Positions 37,412 to 48,172 of a stretch of 64,000 bases of DNA are shown one piece after another. Both the position numbers and the translations under genes were made by a program. The notes under the pieces are model-generated. The model was not told the DNA's origin. It was given only the letters and a program-made list of their open reading frames with translations, and made no database searches. Every line of letters starts with the position of its first letter. The stretch's first letter is position 1. Source of the DNA: Rhynchonema sp. JSB1_4 (Eukaryota; Nematoda; Chromadorea; Monhysterida; Xyalidae); the NCBI GenBank assembly GCA_030248065.1, contig JASAMV010008391.1:1-64000 (forward strand). Direction: 5' to 3'.

Positions 37412-37725
37412 GGGAAGACTCATTATTTCTTTGAAAATAAAACGGATTAAACGGAATCCCCGTAATGAGTTTTCCCCCCAGGGCCGTTTCCCAGGAAGAC
37501 TCATTGTCATTATGCATGTTGTATGTGCCCGGCGTGTGTTCAGCCTAAGCCTAAGCCTAAGTTTAAGCCTGAGCCAAGACTGAAGCCAACATATATGCCT
37601 AAACGTGAGCGTAAGCCTAAGCCTAAGCCTGAGCTCAAGCCTGAGCCCAAACATTGGTTCAGGACCAAGTTCCAGCTGGATTCCGTTTAATCCGTTTTAT
37701 TTTCAAAGAAATAATGAGTCTTCCC
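37412..37725. repeat. foldback element with 48-bp perfect arms and telomere-like core
   Basis: 37412-37459 and 37678-37725 are exact 48-bp reverse complements starting GGGAAGACTCATTATTTC. Between them lies a degenerate array of AAGCCT units (37546-37640; TTAGGC on the other strand) and a partial internal copy of the arm start at 37494. Downstream (37740-37790) further AATCCGTTT units and the arm end recur. No coding capacity. Confidence 0.88.
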
Positions 37726-37820
37726 CCCCCAGCACGCAAAAATCCGTTTAATCCGGTTAATCCGTTTAATCCGTTTTATTTATAATGAGTCTTCCCGGCA
37801 CGCTTTAATCTAACGGGAGA

Positions 37821-38638
37821 TACCGTAAAAACCTAAATAGAGCCCCCCGGAATAGAGCCCCCCTCGGAATATCGATCGAAAATAACACCGGATTTGGAAC
37901 GCTCTCGCTGAGAAACGAAAATAATTTTTTGAAAATGGGGTCAGTGAATTAATAGAGCCCCCCCTTGTATTTAGGTTTTACGGTAGATACCGTAAAACCT
38001 AAAATACAAGGGGGGGCTGTATTTTTTCACTGACCCCTTTTAGGGGGGCTGTATTTTTGGGGGGCTCTATTTTTGGGGGGTGTATTTTTTCGCTGCCCAA
38101 AATCTCAAAAAATGTTACAAAAAATACCCATAAAATGGAGTTCTGTCAGGGTGTTACTCGTTATTATTGAGTGTTTTTAGGTGCAGATCTTCCATAAAAG
38201 GCTTTACGTCATCATATACTCAACCACAAACGTTGTACACAAGGTGTCTTATACAAGAACTTGACTTTACGACCCCCAACCGATGAATTCCAAGTTGGGG
38301 GGGGCTGTATTTTTGGGGGGCTCTATTTTTTCACTGACCCCTTTTAGGGGGCTGTGTTTTTTTGGGGAGGGGGCTCTATTTTTTTGGGGGGGGGGCTCTA
38401 TTTTAGGGAATACGGTAATTCATATAAACGGAATCCAATCCAACTCAACTCTGGATTTCTCTTTCGTTGAATTTTTGGTCAGGCTTCGATTCAGGCTTAG
38501 GCTTAGGCTTAGGCCCCAGCCAGGAAGACCGGTGCACATTTCTCATGTCCACGCCTTACCGTATTCCCTAAAATAGAGCCCCCAAAAATAGAGCCCCCCC
38601 CAAAATACAGCCCCCCTTGTATTTTAGGTTTTACGGTA
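37821..38638. repeat. cluster of three TACCGTA-ended MITEs
   Basis: 37821-37985 (165 bp, diverged interior), 37988-38417 (430 bp, near full-length and inverted relative to the copy at 28359) and 38557-38638 (82 bp, internally deleted) all have TACCGTA ends and GAGCCCCCC or GGGGGGCTC units. The first two abut with two bases between. Near 38496 a further TTAGGC run (AGGCTTAGGCTTAGGCTTAG) lies between copies. Confidence 0.85.
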
Positions 38639-39184
38639 TTTAAAGCCTGAAACGAGACCTTAACACAATTAGGATACGGCACAGAGATCGGAAACGGGCC
38701 GGGTAAAGTCGGCCCGGTCGGTGAAAAGTCCGGCCCGGTCCCCCCAAATCTCCGGCCAGGCCGGGCCGGCCCGTTTCCGATCTCTGATACGGCAGTTTCG
38801 CGTCAGTTGGATTCCGTTTGTGTGAATTCTATCTCCGTGTCTTTAATCTCCTTTACTTTGTGTCAGAGGTCGCAATCGGGCCGGGTTTGGCCGGCCCGGC
38901 CTGGCCCGGCGAGAGGCCCCAAATCTCCGTCCGGCCTGGCCCGAGGTGGCCAAAGCCCGGCCTGACCGGGTTCAGATTTTTACCCGATTTTTGTCATTAT
39001 AGTGTCTAAAATTACAGTAATTTATATTTTCGAAAAGTAGCGATTTTTTTTCAAAAAAAACTATTTTCTGTTTTTTTTTTCAAATAAATTACCAGTACTT
39101 GAGGAATTTTGAAGTCAAAAACACCCATTTTTTAGCTGTTTTTGCTTTGCTTGTCGGTTGTTAATATTAATCCCTGCCTGCGAC

Positions 39185-40560
39185 TGCGTGTTTCAGTTCC
39201 TGGGGACTGGGGAGGGAGGGGGTCCCCCCTAGGTACACTAACCGCCGCGACCAAGGTACACTAGTACACTAACCGCCTCAATTTTTGTCTAAAATAGGCA
39301 TTTTTAGGCCTAAAATGGGTGATTTTCAGGTCAAAAGTCGGAAAAATACCCTTTTTGTGGAGACTTTTTTCCAAAAGGGCCAAAAATCGGTCAAATTTTC
39401 TACCTCAAAAAGTCACTTTTTCCTGAATTTGGGTCTTCCCCCCCCCCCCCGTTCCCCCCAGGGAGGTACACTAACCGCCGCACGGAAAAAAGGGGTAGGT
39501 ACACCAACCGCCGCGCCGGACCAGGAAGTACACTGGTGCCCACCCATAGTCTAAAGGGGCAAAAATTTTCTTGAGGGTCCAAAACTTTGTTACAAAATCG
39601 ATTAGAAAGAGGCTAAAACAGGTTAAAGCAAGGCTTTGGTCAAAATACCGTATTGCGGGAAATAGACCCCCCCCCTTAACCCCCCCCCCGATCCGAAAAA
39701 AATAACCCCCTCACCCCCCCCCCCAAACACACCCCCACCCCCCCCCCTCCCCCCAAATAGGTAGTGGTAGGGCTGTGTTGTTGTGTCAAACGTTGTTTAA
39801 GCTTGTGTCACAACAGAATACAGCTTTTAAGCATAATTGCCGTTGTTGAAGTAGAAAATACGAAACAGCATTTTTATTGGCTTATTACATGATTTTTTTC
39901 GCGGGGGGGCCAAATGAAAAATATAACCCCCCCCCCCAAAACCCCCCAGACCCCCCCAAAATGCCCCAGTGAAAAAATAGACCCCCCGGGTTCTATTCCA
40001 AAAATACGGAGCCGTGGGGAAAAAGGGGATACCTGCTGTACCGGGGTAAAAATCGGGGGGATACCTGCTGTACCGGGGTAAAAATCGGGGCGATACCTAC
40101 TGTGCCGGGGTAAAAATCGGGGGGATACCTACTGTGCCGGGGTAAAAATCGGGGGGCTACCTACTGTGCCGGGGTAAAAATCGGGGGATGCTTACTGTAC
40201 TATACTTGCGTATTTTTCCAGTACTTAAGGATACCCATGGTCCAAAAACGCCTATTTTGGAGAAAATTTTGTCGGGAAATGGCCTGAAACAGGCTAAATA
40301 TGCACTTGGAGATTAAAAAGTGCTCATTTTGAACTGTTTAGCACCGATTTACATTGGTTTTGACAACATCCTTTCGCAACGTTTGAAAATATTTCGGAAA
40401 TTTTTGGAAAAAAACCGTTTTTTCCAAAAGTTGCCACTTGGAAAAATTTCCGGAAAAATAAAAACGTATTTTTCCGGGCCTCGGAAAAAAACGGTTTTTT
40501 TTCGACAAAAAACGGTTTTTTTCCGGCCCGCAAGTATATGCCGTACCGGGGTAAAAATCA
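39185..40560. repeat. C-tract modules and 31-bp tandem array
   Basis: 39200-39540 repeats the module seen in SLC35F6 intron 1 (GCCTAAAAT blocks and poly-C). 39640-40010 is a C-rich MITE relative starting TACCGTATT. 40020-40190 holds about six copies of a roughly 31-bp unit containing GGGGTAAAAATCGGGGGGAT, again at 40540. 40400-40520 has nested GGAAAAA inverted runs. No genes were seen. Confidence 0.75.
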
Positions 40561-40692
40561 GGGGGATACCTACTGTGCCATGGCAAACATCGGGGAGGGG
40601 GACTGGACCTCGTTTTTTTCTATTGTTGCATTTTCAACAGGGCAAACCTTTATGACATTTCAGTCCACACTACAGTTCTGGAAAAAATCGCA

Positions 40693-43328
40693 ATGGCGTC
40701 GGCAACTCAGAACCATGGATTTGGCCAGCAAAACAGAGTGAAAATTGAAAGCATGAACAAGCGCGTTGACCGACTAACTAATGATCCGTGTTTCGAGGTT
40801 CGTGCCTTACCAGGGATTTGGGTTGTTAGCGACTTGACCTGAGATTCGATTTTGCTTTGTCATTTTTTATATTGTTATTGTGACGATGGGTAGAGTCCCC
40901 TTGGCATGGTGTTGAGGTTTATACTGTCCAGGTATATTGAGTGGTCGGTATTGAATATACACAATATCGGGTCGGATATACGAATACACACACGTTGAAT
41001 ATAACACAAGCTGACTTGAATCTAACTTCGTCACAATGTAACACACAAGTTCCACAAGTTCCCAACTGTGCATGCTAGGCTGTTTGCAAGAGAAATACGC
41101 TCTTATCACAAAGTCATGCGCTGTAGCTCAGACACAACATACCACTGAAGTTCACGTGCATGAATTGTCACTACATCCTCCCCCTCCAGGCAAGGCAAAT
41201 ACTGAAATAGAGTGAGGAAAGATTTGGTTTGGTACGCTCCGGCACAGGTTTGACACATTCGAAGGCCTGGTCCACACAAGAACGAACCACTGGACCACCA
41301 ATAGCACACCGTTTCTTTGCCGAATCACGATTGGTCACCTCGGTACAGTTGGTAGCGTCACGATCTGTACCGTTTGAGACCATCGACTGAGCCATCACAG
41401 GATCGCCTTTTTCCTCACCGATGAGCTGCACTGATGGTTTCTCGATTTTCAACGGAGTCGACTTTTGACCGACATTCGACTTCACCGAATCATGACGTGG
41501 TTTCTCGATTTTCACCGGAGTCGACTTTTGACCGACATTCGACTTTACCGAATCACGACTGTGCCGAAATGGCGAATGCGACACAGTGCCCGAACCACGT
41601 GTCGGGCTGGTGGGGTAGGAAACAAACCGACTGTGCACGCCCTTGGGACCACATCCCTCCCCACCAAAACGATGCTGAAAATGAACCTTTTCGCGAAATT
41701 TCACCGGACACAGAGCCCGGGTATGCTCCACCGATCCACAGTGGTAGCATGGGTGCGGCTTCGACGCGCACCGATTCGCGACATGCCCAAAACCAGAACA
41801 TTTATAGCACAAGCGAGACACTTTGAAGAACAATTTTCGTTGACGCAGCGAGCTGACGACAAAGCACTGATCGGTAAAATGAGTTGCACATTTGCAGAAC
41901 AAGCAAACAACACGACTGCCTGCATTCTGAACACCAAGTTTTGAATCACACAGAACAGCACTTGAATTTTTCACATTAAAGTCACGATCAGGCGCTTGTA
42001 ACGTACCACGAGTTGAACACGAATGACGCCAACCGTCATCAATGGTGTTAGTTTGTGCGTCAGTAGTTGAAACATCATTTGACGACTTTTTGAATGTAGG
42101 GCAGCAAATCTGTGCGGCTTGGTAAAAAATGTACCGCACATTATCAAATTGACTGTTGTCACCACAAAGTGACATGCAGTTACGAAGTTTTTCATCAACT
42201 GCATTTGCCGCATTAGTCAAAAGCACTTCGACTGCGTATTGCGCACGGCAAAACGTGCTGTCATTGTCTTCGGTTTTAAAAACATTGTCAGCGAACGACA
42301 AAACAGCGCTGCGGTCGGTTTCACGAATTCGTATATGTCGAAGCTCATCATTCAACAACTCAAACATCGAAACAGTTGCACTTAACATTTGACTCAAAAT
42401 TGAAACACGAAGCTGAATTTCACTCAACCTCACAATCATTTCATCGTTTGTCAGCTTTGACCACTCGTCCTCCTCAAACACAATCAGCCATTCCGAGGCG
42501 CAGTCGTCCCATTTGACGATTTCCATGTTTTCGACCATTTCGACCAGGAACATCGCCAGTTTGATGAGCGGTATCAGTGCCGCGCGAATCCATTTGATGA
42601 CAGCCATTTTTTGGGCTGTGGTTGTGTACGGTACACGGACCGCAAGCTTTCCAAGCAACGACGAAAGCATTTCCATTAGCTGCGGATTCGTTCCGTTAGT
42701 AGGATGCCAGCTATTGTGACGTTGGGTAGAGTCCCCTTGGCATGGTGTTGAGGTTTATACTGTCCAGGTATATTGAGTGGTCGGTATTGAATATACACAA
42801 TATCGGGTCGGATATACGAATACACACACGTTGAATATAACACAAGCTGACTTGAATCTAACTTCGTCACAATGTAACACACAAGTTCCACAAGTTCCCA
42901 ACTGTGCATGCTAGGCTGTTTGCAAGAGAAATACGCTCTTATCACAAAGTCATGCGCTGTAGCTCAGACACAACATACCACTGAAGTTCACGTGCATGAA
43001 TTGTCACTACAATTGTTCTTGTTTGTATTACATTCAGTTTTCTTTTTCTCCAGGAAAGCGAAATCTCTCGAGAATGTCTGGAAGCTACCAACAACCAACG
43101 CATGTGTCGTTTGGAGATTCACAACTATCGCGAATGCAAAGCATTTTGGGTGAGCGAAAAGCGCCAGTGATATCCCATTCTATGTATATTTCAGCAAAAA
43201 GTTTCGCTTTTCAGTACAAGATCTCAAAGGATCGGATACAAAAGGGTCTTTCCCCGCTTCCGCCAGTGGCTGAACGTGACCAAATTGTGCAAGATTACCT
43301 GAATAATTCTCCGAAAAGTTCACGGTAG
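40693..43328 (+). CDS. CHCHD7: twin CX9C protein, CHCHD7/COX23 family
   Basis: Three phase-0 exons: 40693-40797 (ATG), 43054-43149 and 43215-43328 (TAG), 104 residues. The core matches CHCHD7: NDPCFEESEISRECLEATNN, then RMCRLEIHNYRECKAFW, giving two CX9C motifs. The tail GLSPLPPVAERDQIVQDYL matches the vertebrate C-terminus. Such proteins are imported into the mitochondrial intermembrane space by the MIA40 relay; COX23 supports cytochrome oxidase assembly. The N-terminus (MASATQNHGFGQQ) is longer than the vertebrate form. Intron 1 has been enlarged by a 2.1-kb LTR retroelement in antisense. Confidence 0.92.
40871..43016 (-). mobile_element. gag-only LTR retroelement, BEL/Pao-like
   Basis: Two 300-bp LTRs (40876-41175 and 42712-43011) differ at one base as far as I can see. 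The 5-bp direct repeat ATTGT flanks the element (40871-40875 and 43012-43016). Read on the minus strand the LTR starts TGTAGTGAC. A possible primer-binding site (TGGCATCCTACTAACGG) lies two bases after the 5' LTR, and a polypurine tract (GGAGGGGGAGGA) directly precedes the 3' LTR. The 1.5-kb interior holds only a gag-type frame; protease, reverse transcriptase, RNase H and integrase are absent. It lies in intron 1 of the CHCHD7 gene. Confidence 0.93.
41171..42676 (-). CDS. Gag-like protein with three zinc knuckles
   Basis: An intact 501-codon frame starts 36 bases inside the 5' LTR boundary and ends at a TAG that lies in the 3' LTR start. The N-terminal half is helical and capsid/matrix-like (LSEIQLRVSILSQMLSATVS). 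The C-terminal half has three CX2CX4HX4C zinc knuckles: CLFCKCATHFTDQC, CYKCSGFGHVANRC and CYHCGSVEHTRALC. This triple arrangement is typical of BEL/Pao Gag. Two tandem copies of a 20-residue unit (DSVKSNVGQKSTPxKIEKP) follow. Gag packages element RNA; mobilisation would need enzymes from another element. Confidence 0.88.
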   Translation of the reverse strand: MEMLSSLLGKLAVRVPYTTTAQKMAVIKWIRAALIPLIKLAMFLVEMVENMEIVKWDDCASEWLIVFEEDEWSKLTNDEMIVRLSEIQLRVSILSQMLSATVSMFELLNDELRHIRIRETDRSAVLSFADNVFKTEDNDSTFCRAQYAVEVLLTNAANAVDEKLRNCMSLCGDNSQFDNVRYIFYQAAQICCPTFKKSSNDVSTTDAQTNTIDDGWRHSCSTRGTLQAPDRDFNVKNSSAVLCDSKLGVQNAGSRVVCLFCKCATHFTDQCFVVSSLRQRKLFFKVSRLCYKCSGFGHVANRCASKPHPCYHCGSVEHTRALCPVKFREKVHFQHRFGGEGCGPKGVHSRFVSYPTSPTRGSGTVSHSPFRHSRDSVKSNVGQKSTPVKIEKPRHDSVKSNVGQKSTPLKIEKPSVQLIGEEKGDPVMAQSMVSNGTDRDATNCTEVTNRDSAKKRCAIGGPVVRSCVDQAFECVKPVPERTKPNLSSLYFSICLAWRGRM

Positions 43329-45799
43329 CTAGCCGGCAGTCGTGGACAGCACTGTGATAACATTCATTCATTCTTATATATACTGGCAGTTCTAGTTTTG
43401 TGTAAAAATAACTATCTGTGGCTGTACAAACATTAATTTTAACTTGCTAGCGTTCTGATAAATTAAATAGAGGTGAAGTGCGGATTTATGTCATGTGAAC
43501 TTTCATTCTCCCTGGTGCTTCGAACATTTTCACATCGGTTTAGTTGTTCATTGAGATGAGGTCCTGCATTTTTAAACCCGCAGTGACCTTGGTTGAAAAT
43601 AGCGTATTCTACCGCGTGGCCTCCACGAACTTGGTCCAGATTGTTCGGCTCCGGAAATCGACCCAACCCAACTTTCCACGTTGTGGGCTGTGGGAACCTG
43701 GGTCTCCGGAATAAACCGTCGTAATACATATAATTTGGAATGATCAATTAGGAAGTGACACTGACACTCACTTCCACCAGCACCTGTCGTCAAAGTGCAA
43801 GTGCACCGTTACTGCTCTGGTGGGGCACAATCGCAAAGGTTACGGCACACTTACGCAGGTTTTTCCACTTTATTATTTTCCTGCTGACCGCAGCCGGATA
43901 CATACTGCCTCCTCAATATTGTTATTAATTATTGTATTAGTATTGTTGTTCTTGTGCTTGCTATGCGAGAAGCCGAAATAACTTCGTTGTCATGACTCTG
44001 AAGCCATCCTCAGTACAATGCGCCCCACAGCGGCTTTTTCCACCTGCCCATTGGTTCGTTTCAGCGCACAGCCATGTGACTGCGCAAACAAAATCATAGT
44101 GATAAAATAAGCAAATAATAACATGCTTCTATCTGTCTGTGCAGATTCATCCACCTACAGTACACATGTCACGTATGTTTGACATTGGTTGTCATGGTCA
44201 AACAAAAAATTCTTGAACCAAACCCGCCAGCTTCAGCACGCCCTCGTGGTGTGCATACCACATTGTTTACTTAGGGGTAACGTGAGTCTGGGAGTGCGCA
44301 AACTACAAATCACATTTCATGCTTTGCACATATCGCATATCAAAAATGTACCAGAACTCGCACGTAATCGCGCTAAATGCCTGTAATGTCAAACGCAGCT
44401 TGCTTGCTCGCTTTTGAACAGCTTGCACCAAAGACGAGTGATTTGTCATTTTGAAAGCCTTCAGTCAGACACGACTGCTTTGCTTTCAAGATTGTGATGA
44501 ATGCTCCATTTTCGTGCTTGACTGTTCTGCTTCATTTCAAGTTTGAACACCGCTGTGCCCAGTTGACCTGCTTGACAGCTAAATTCAGTATGCAAGTTTC
44601 TGAATGTTGAAAACGATACGATATTGATATTGGTCGCACAATGACTATATAAGAATTCATCAAAATCAATCCTGATTTTGACGTTCAGTCACTCTTAACT
44701 ACTGTGCTATTTGTGATTCTCACAAAACATTTTCAGCTGAAAATAATCTAGCAGATCAACCACGTTGCCGCAGGTCTGAAACATCCCCTTTCCTCCGGGT
44801 TTTGGGTGCGCTCGCGCAACGCAACGCCATCGCCCCCCACTCGCCTCCTTTGCGATTCAGGAAAAAAAATAACAAAATCTTAAAAAACCTCTTTGCCCAT
44901 AGCAACTAAATGTCAAACAAATGTATACTTTATAAAAACATATACTATAAATCTGGGGTACTAAATTGTATGCGTTCTTTGTTGCATAATTATGCCTTGT
45001 TCATTGACACACGAACTGCGCTCGAGATCTGCAGGGTGCTATACCCCATTCATGGTCATCAGGCTGATTCACTTATAGTCACGCCACGCCAACACGATCC
45101 CGATTTCGAAGCTGGCTTGATGGTGAAACATTCAGTCGTGCGTGGGTGCTGATCTGGGAAATGTGACACGTTGAAGAGTGCAACATGGGGGCATGAAGAT
45201 TTTCTCTTTCTTTTCGTTTGCAAGCACAACAGCTCCGAAATCGGGCTCGTGTTGGCGTGGTTTGCCTTTATAACAACCCCACATTATAAGCCAACTCCAG
45301 TTTGGGGTGGAGATTTCAGGAAACCAATGAAAGAGATTAAGAATGTGTCCTTGTTAATTCAAGCACATTACTCAGCAGCAAACTTAGTGAAATGTTTCAT
45401 TGACATGCTGGCAGCGCACACGCACAAAGCTCACAGCGAGCATGTGAAACATTGTTGTTAGATTCCACAGGCAAACGTTGACACGTTTTTTGCCAGCTTC
45501 TTGATTGAGTCTACCGGGGGGCTCTCACCCCCCCCCCCGCCCCCGACCCCCGCGGGGGGGGGGCCGCGCGGGCCCGCGGGCCCGGGGGGCGCGAAATTGT
45601 GATCATGCGCGGCGACCACCAAACTCGAAATGTTCAGTACACAAAATATAACAGGGGCCCGCTTGTTTCCTTGGACCAAGAAAACACAGGAAACACTGTA
45701 CATACGTGTGAAAGTCCATTTTCATTCGACTTTGTGCCAAACGATACTTTTTTTCATTTTAATCACCTTGCCGTTTGTTTCTTCCCCAGGGGACTGAAA
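43329..45799. other. intergenic with repeats
   Basis: No supported gene. 44625-44880 is a diverged copy of the MITE found at 47126-47396 and starts ATTGGTCGCACAATGACT; its right end is lost. 45523-45596 is almost pure G/C with C-runs followed by G-runs. GAAACAT(C/T) motifs occur at 44776, 45137 and 45449. Confidence 0.55.
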
Positions 45800-47751
45800 A
45801 TGCCCATGCCATCCATCTGCCAACGAACCATATTGTGGCGTCGTCTGCTGCCAACCATATTCTTGTGTGTGCTACTGCTCAACTTGACAAAGTTCTACGA
45901 ACACCAAAATTGCAAGCACAATGACTGCGAGAATACAGTAGTTAACAATAACGAGAGTGTGAAAATTACCGGCCATCATGGGAACAACAATTACGCGTTC
46001 GTTTTCTATGCAACAAGTCAGGACTATTTCTGTCATGTCGTAGTCAACATAATGAGAATTATCGGTCCGTTGAATAGAAACCTAACTGGTTCAGATGGTG
46101 ATGTATTACCGGATTACGTTGTGTTGCTGCACGAAAACTTGAATCCTGAGGTTAGACCCTTGTTTTCTTTTGGTCAGGCAGATTGACTGCACCGTGTGCA
46201 GATTTGTCAAATCGCGTGTCCCTGGGATTTCCACAAAGCCAAACTTATATTTGATTTGAGATTTGAGGCTATATCGTGACTCATTATCATTTACAGAATT
46301 TGCTCAAGCAATACCCGTCTCTCCAGCGGTTGAAACATCGCCTGAAGTTGTTGCCAACCACGCAGACTCACAAAATGGATAAAACTAGCGATAAGTACTA
46401 TCAGTATTCATTTCTGAAACTCGAAGTTTTCTCTTTGTACAACGACTACAAACGGGTGATTTATATGGACAGCGATGGGCTGGTGATTCGGAATCTCGAC
46501 CACTTGTTCACATTGGATATCAGACCTTATCAGGCAGGTTGTCTTAATGGGGTTGATGTGCGGTTTGAAACATCCACAAGGGTGCAGGATTGAACCAAAA
46601 GCTTTTCGATGCGGGAATTTGGACTGTCTCGACCGGATGTGTTTAACGTAAAGGCACATTATTGCGTATGTGTGTGTAAACTCTTAGTATTCACCTTGTT
46701 TTTGTGGTCATGCCCACATTTGTTATACGTCAACTTTCTTGGCGATCAGTGTGTTGATCCGTGAACTTTTTCTCCAGGTTGCCGCAGCGTGGTCATACGG
46801 CAACGCACTGCCCAAAACAGAGCCACCGTGGCATTTGACATCAAGTTTCTTTGTGGCCGATCTGACACCAAAGCTCCATGCCGACTTTCAATCTGCCATG
46901 CTGCCAAAGAACAAGAAAAAGGTGCAGGATGACGTGTTTGGCGGTTGCTTCAGAAACGGAATTCTATGCGCATGTGGACGCTGAAACATTAGCTCCAGCT
47001 GGTTCTGCTATTATTGTCATTTTTCTGGAGTTTCAGTGACACCTAAATTGAGCTGAGTGCAATTTCACCACAAACCACAACTGATCACTCATTGAAGAAA
47101 AATTTGTCAACTGAATGTATATAATATTGGTCGCACAATGACTAAATCAGAATTCATCTACCCTGATCTCCAGGTTCAACCTTAACCACTATGCTACTTG
47201 TATTGTTGACAAAACATTTTCAGCTAAACATAATCAAGCAGATCAACCACGTTGCCGCAGGTCTGAAACATTCTCTTTACTACATATGTACCTTGTGTGC
47301 GATCACGCAACGCAACGTCATTGCCCCGTCACTTTCCCTCTTCACGATTCAGGAAAAAAATTTGACCAATTCTTATATAGTCATTGTGCGACCAATACCA
47401 TAGTGACGTTTCAGAATGTTTCAGGTGCTAACATCCTTCGCCAACACCACCAAGACCAACGGTGTCTATGATATGGAGATATTCAACTTTGTGCTTGACA
47501 AAGGCCGCCAAGTGTTTCTGCTTCCAACCTACTACGCCAAATTTGACTACTATTTCCACAACACCAACCACACACATGAGCTGGCGTACACTTTCTACGT
47601 GCATTTTTCGTCACGAAAACCGTTCTATCACAGGGAAACCAAACAATATGAAACTGATTCTGAAATGACCAAAGGAAAGAGTGCAGATTTTAGGCAGCTG
47701 TTTGTTTCGTTCTGGACCGAGGCTCGTTTGTACTGCCCTGGAATAACTTAG
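45800..47751 (+). CDS. GT8-like (glycogenin/GUX-type) glycosyltransferase, type II membrane protein
   Basis: Four exons give about 350 residues: 45800-46150 (ATG), 46297-46537, 46788-46921 and 47425-47751 (TAG). A short N-terminus is followed by one signal-anchor helix (LLPTIFLCVLLLNLTKFY), as in Golgi transferases. The catalytic domain opens NNYAFVFYATSQDYFCHVVV. The metal/UDP-sugar DxD motif is in YKRVIYMDSDGLVIRNLDHL. Later conserved parts are SSFFVADLTPKLHADF and YDMEIFNFVLDKGRQVFLLP. Donor sugar and acceptor cannot be told. Exon 3 might instead start at 46778 if a GC donor (46534) is used. The last intron holds a MITE. A 5' UTR intron probably ends at 45789. Confidence 0.8.
47126..47396. 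repeat. MITE in glycosyltransferase intron (271 bp)
   Basis: Terminal inverted repeats ATTGGTCGCACAATGACT... and ...AGTCATTGTGCGACCAAT (about 18 exact bases, then near matches to about 30). The interior includes AACCACGTTGCCGCAGGTCTG and is shared with the truncated copy at 44625-44880. Non-coding. Confidence 0.82.
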
Positions 47752-48172
47752 CAGCTGTTTCTTTCAAGCAAATACATATATCGTGGATGTTTGGGTCCTG
47801 CCTGATCTTGGGTCCCAGACCCTGTGGCCCGCTAGATGTCGATATTTTTTTAGAATTTTTTATATTTTTGTTGAAAGGATCCTGTGGTTATGTCGTTTCT
47901 TTTATTGGATTGTCAAGGGGTGACCCAGCTCAACACACTGAAACAAAAAGCCATCTGATCAATTATGAATGAATCTTGTCAAAAGTGCCATTGTGATATC
48001 ATTTCCTTTTTGGTTTAGTTGGAACAACCCAGTTCTTTGCCATTGTATTGTGTTTGTATTATTGGTTTACGTGTCGATTGCCTGTTGAGCATTTGTTCTA
48101 CTTTTTCGGGGGTACATTATCAACGGGACTAAGGATGAAAACAGAGAAAAAATAATAAAAAGTTGAACTAAA

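Noticed and set aside
25950..40600. CRISPR-like regular repeats
   Set aside because: The repeats are contiguous tandem arrays or dispersed modules without unique equal-length spacers, in a eukaryotic genome.
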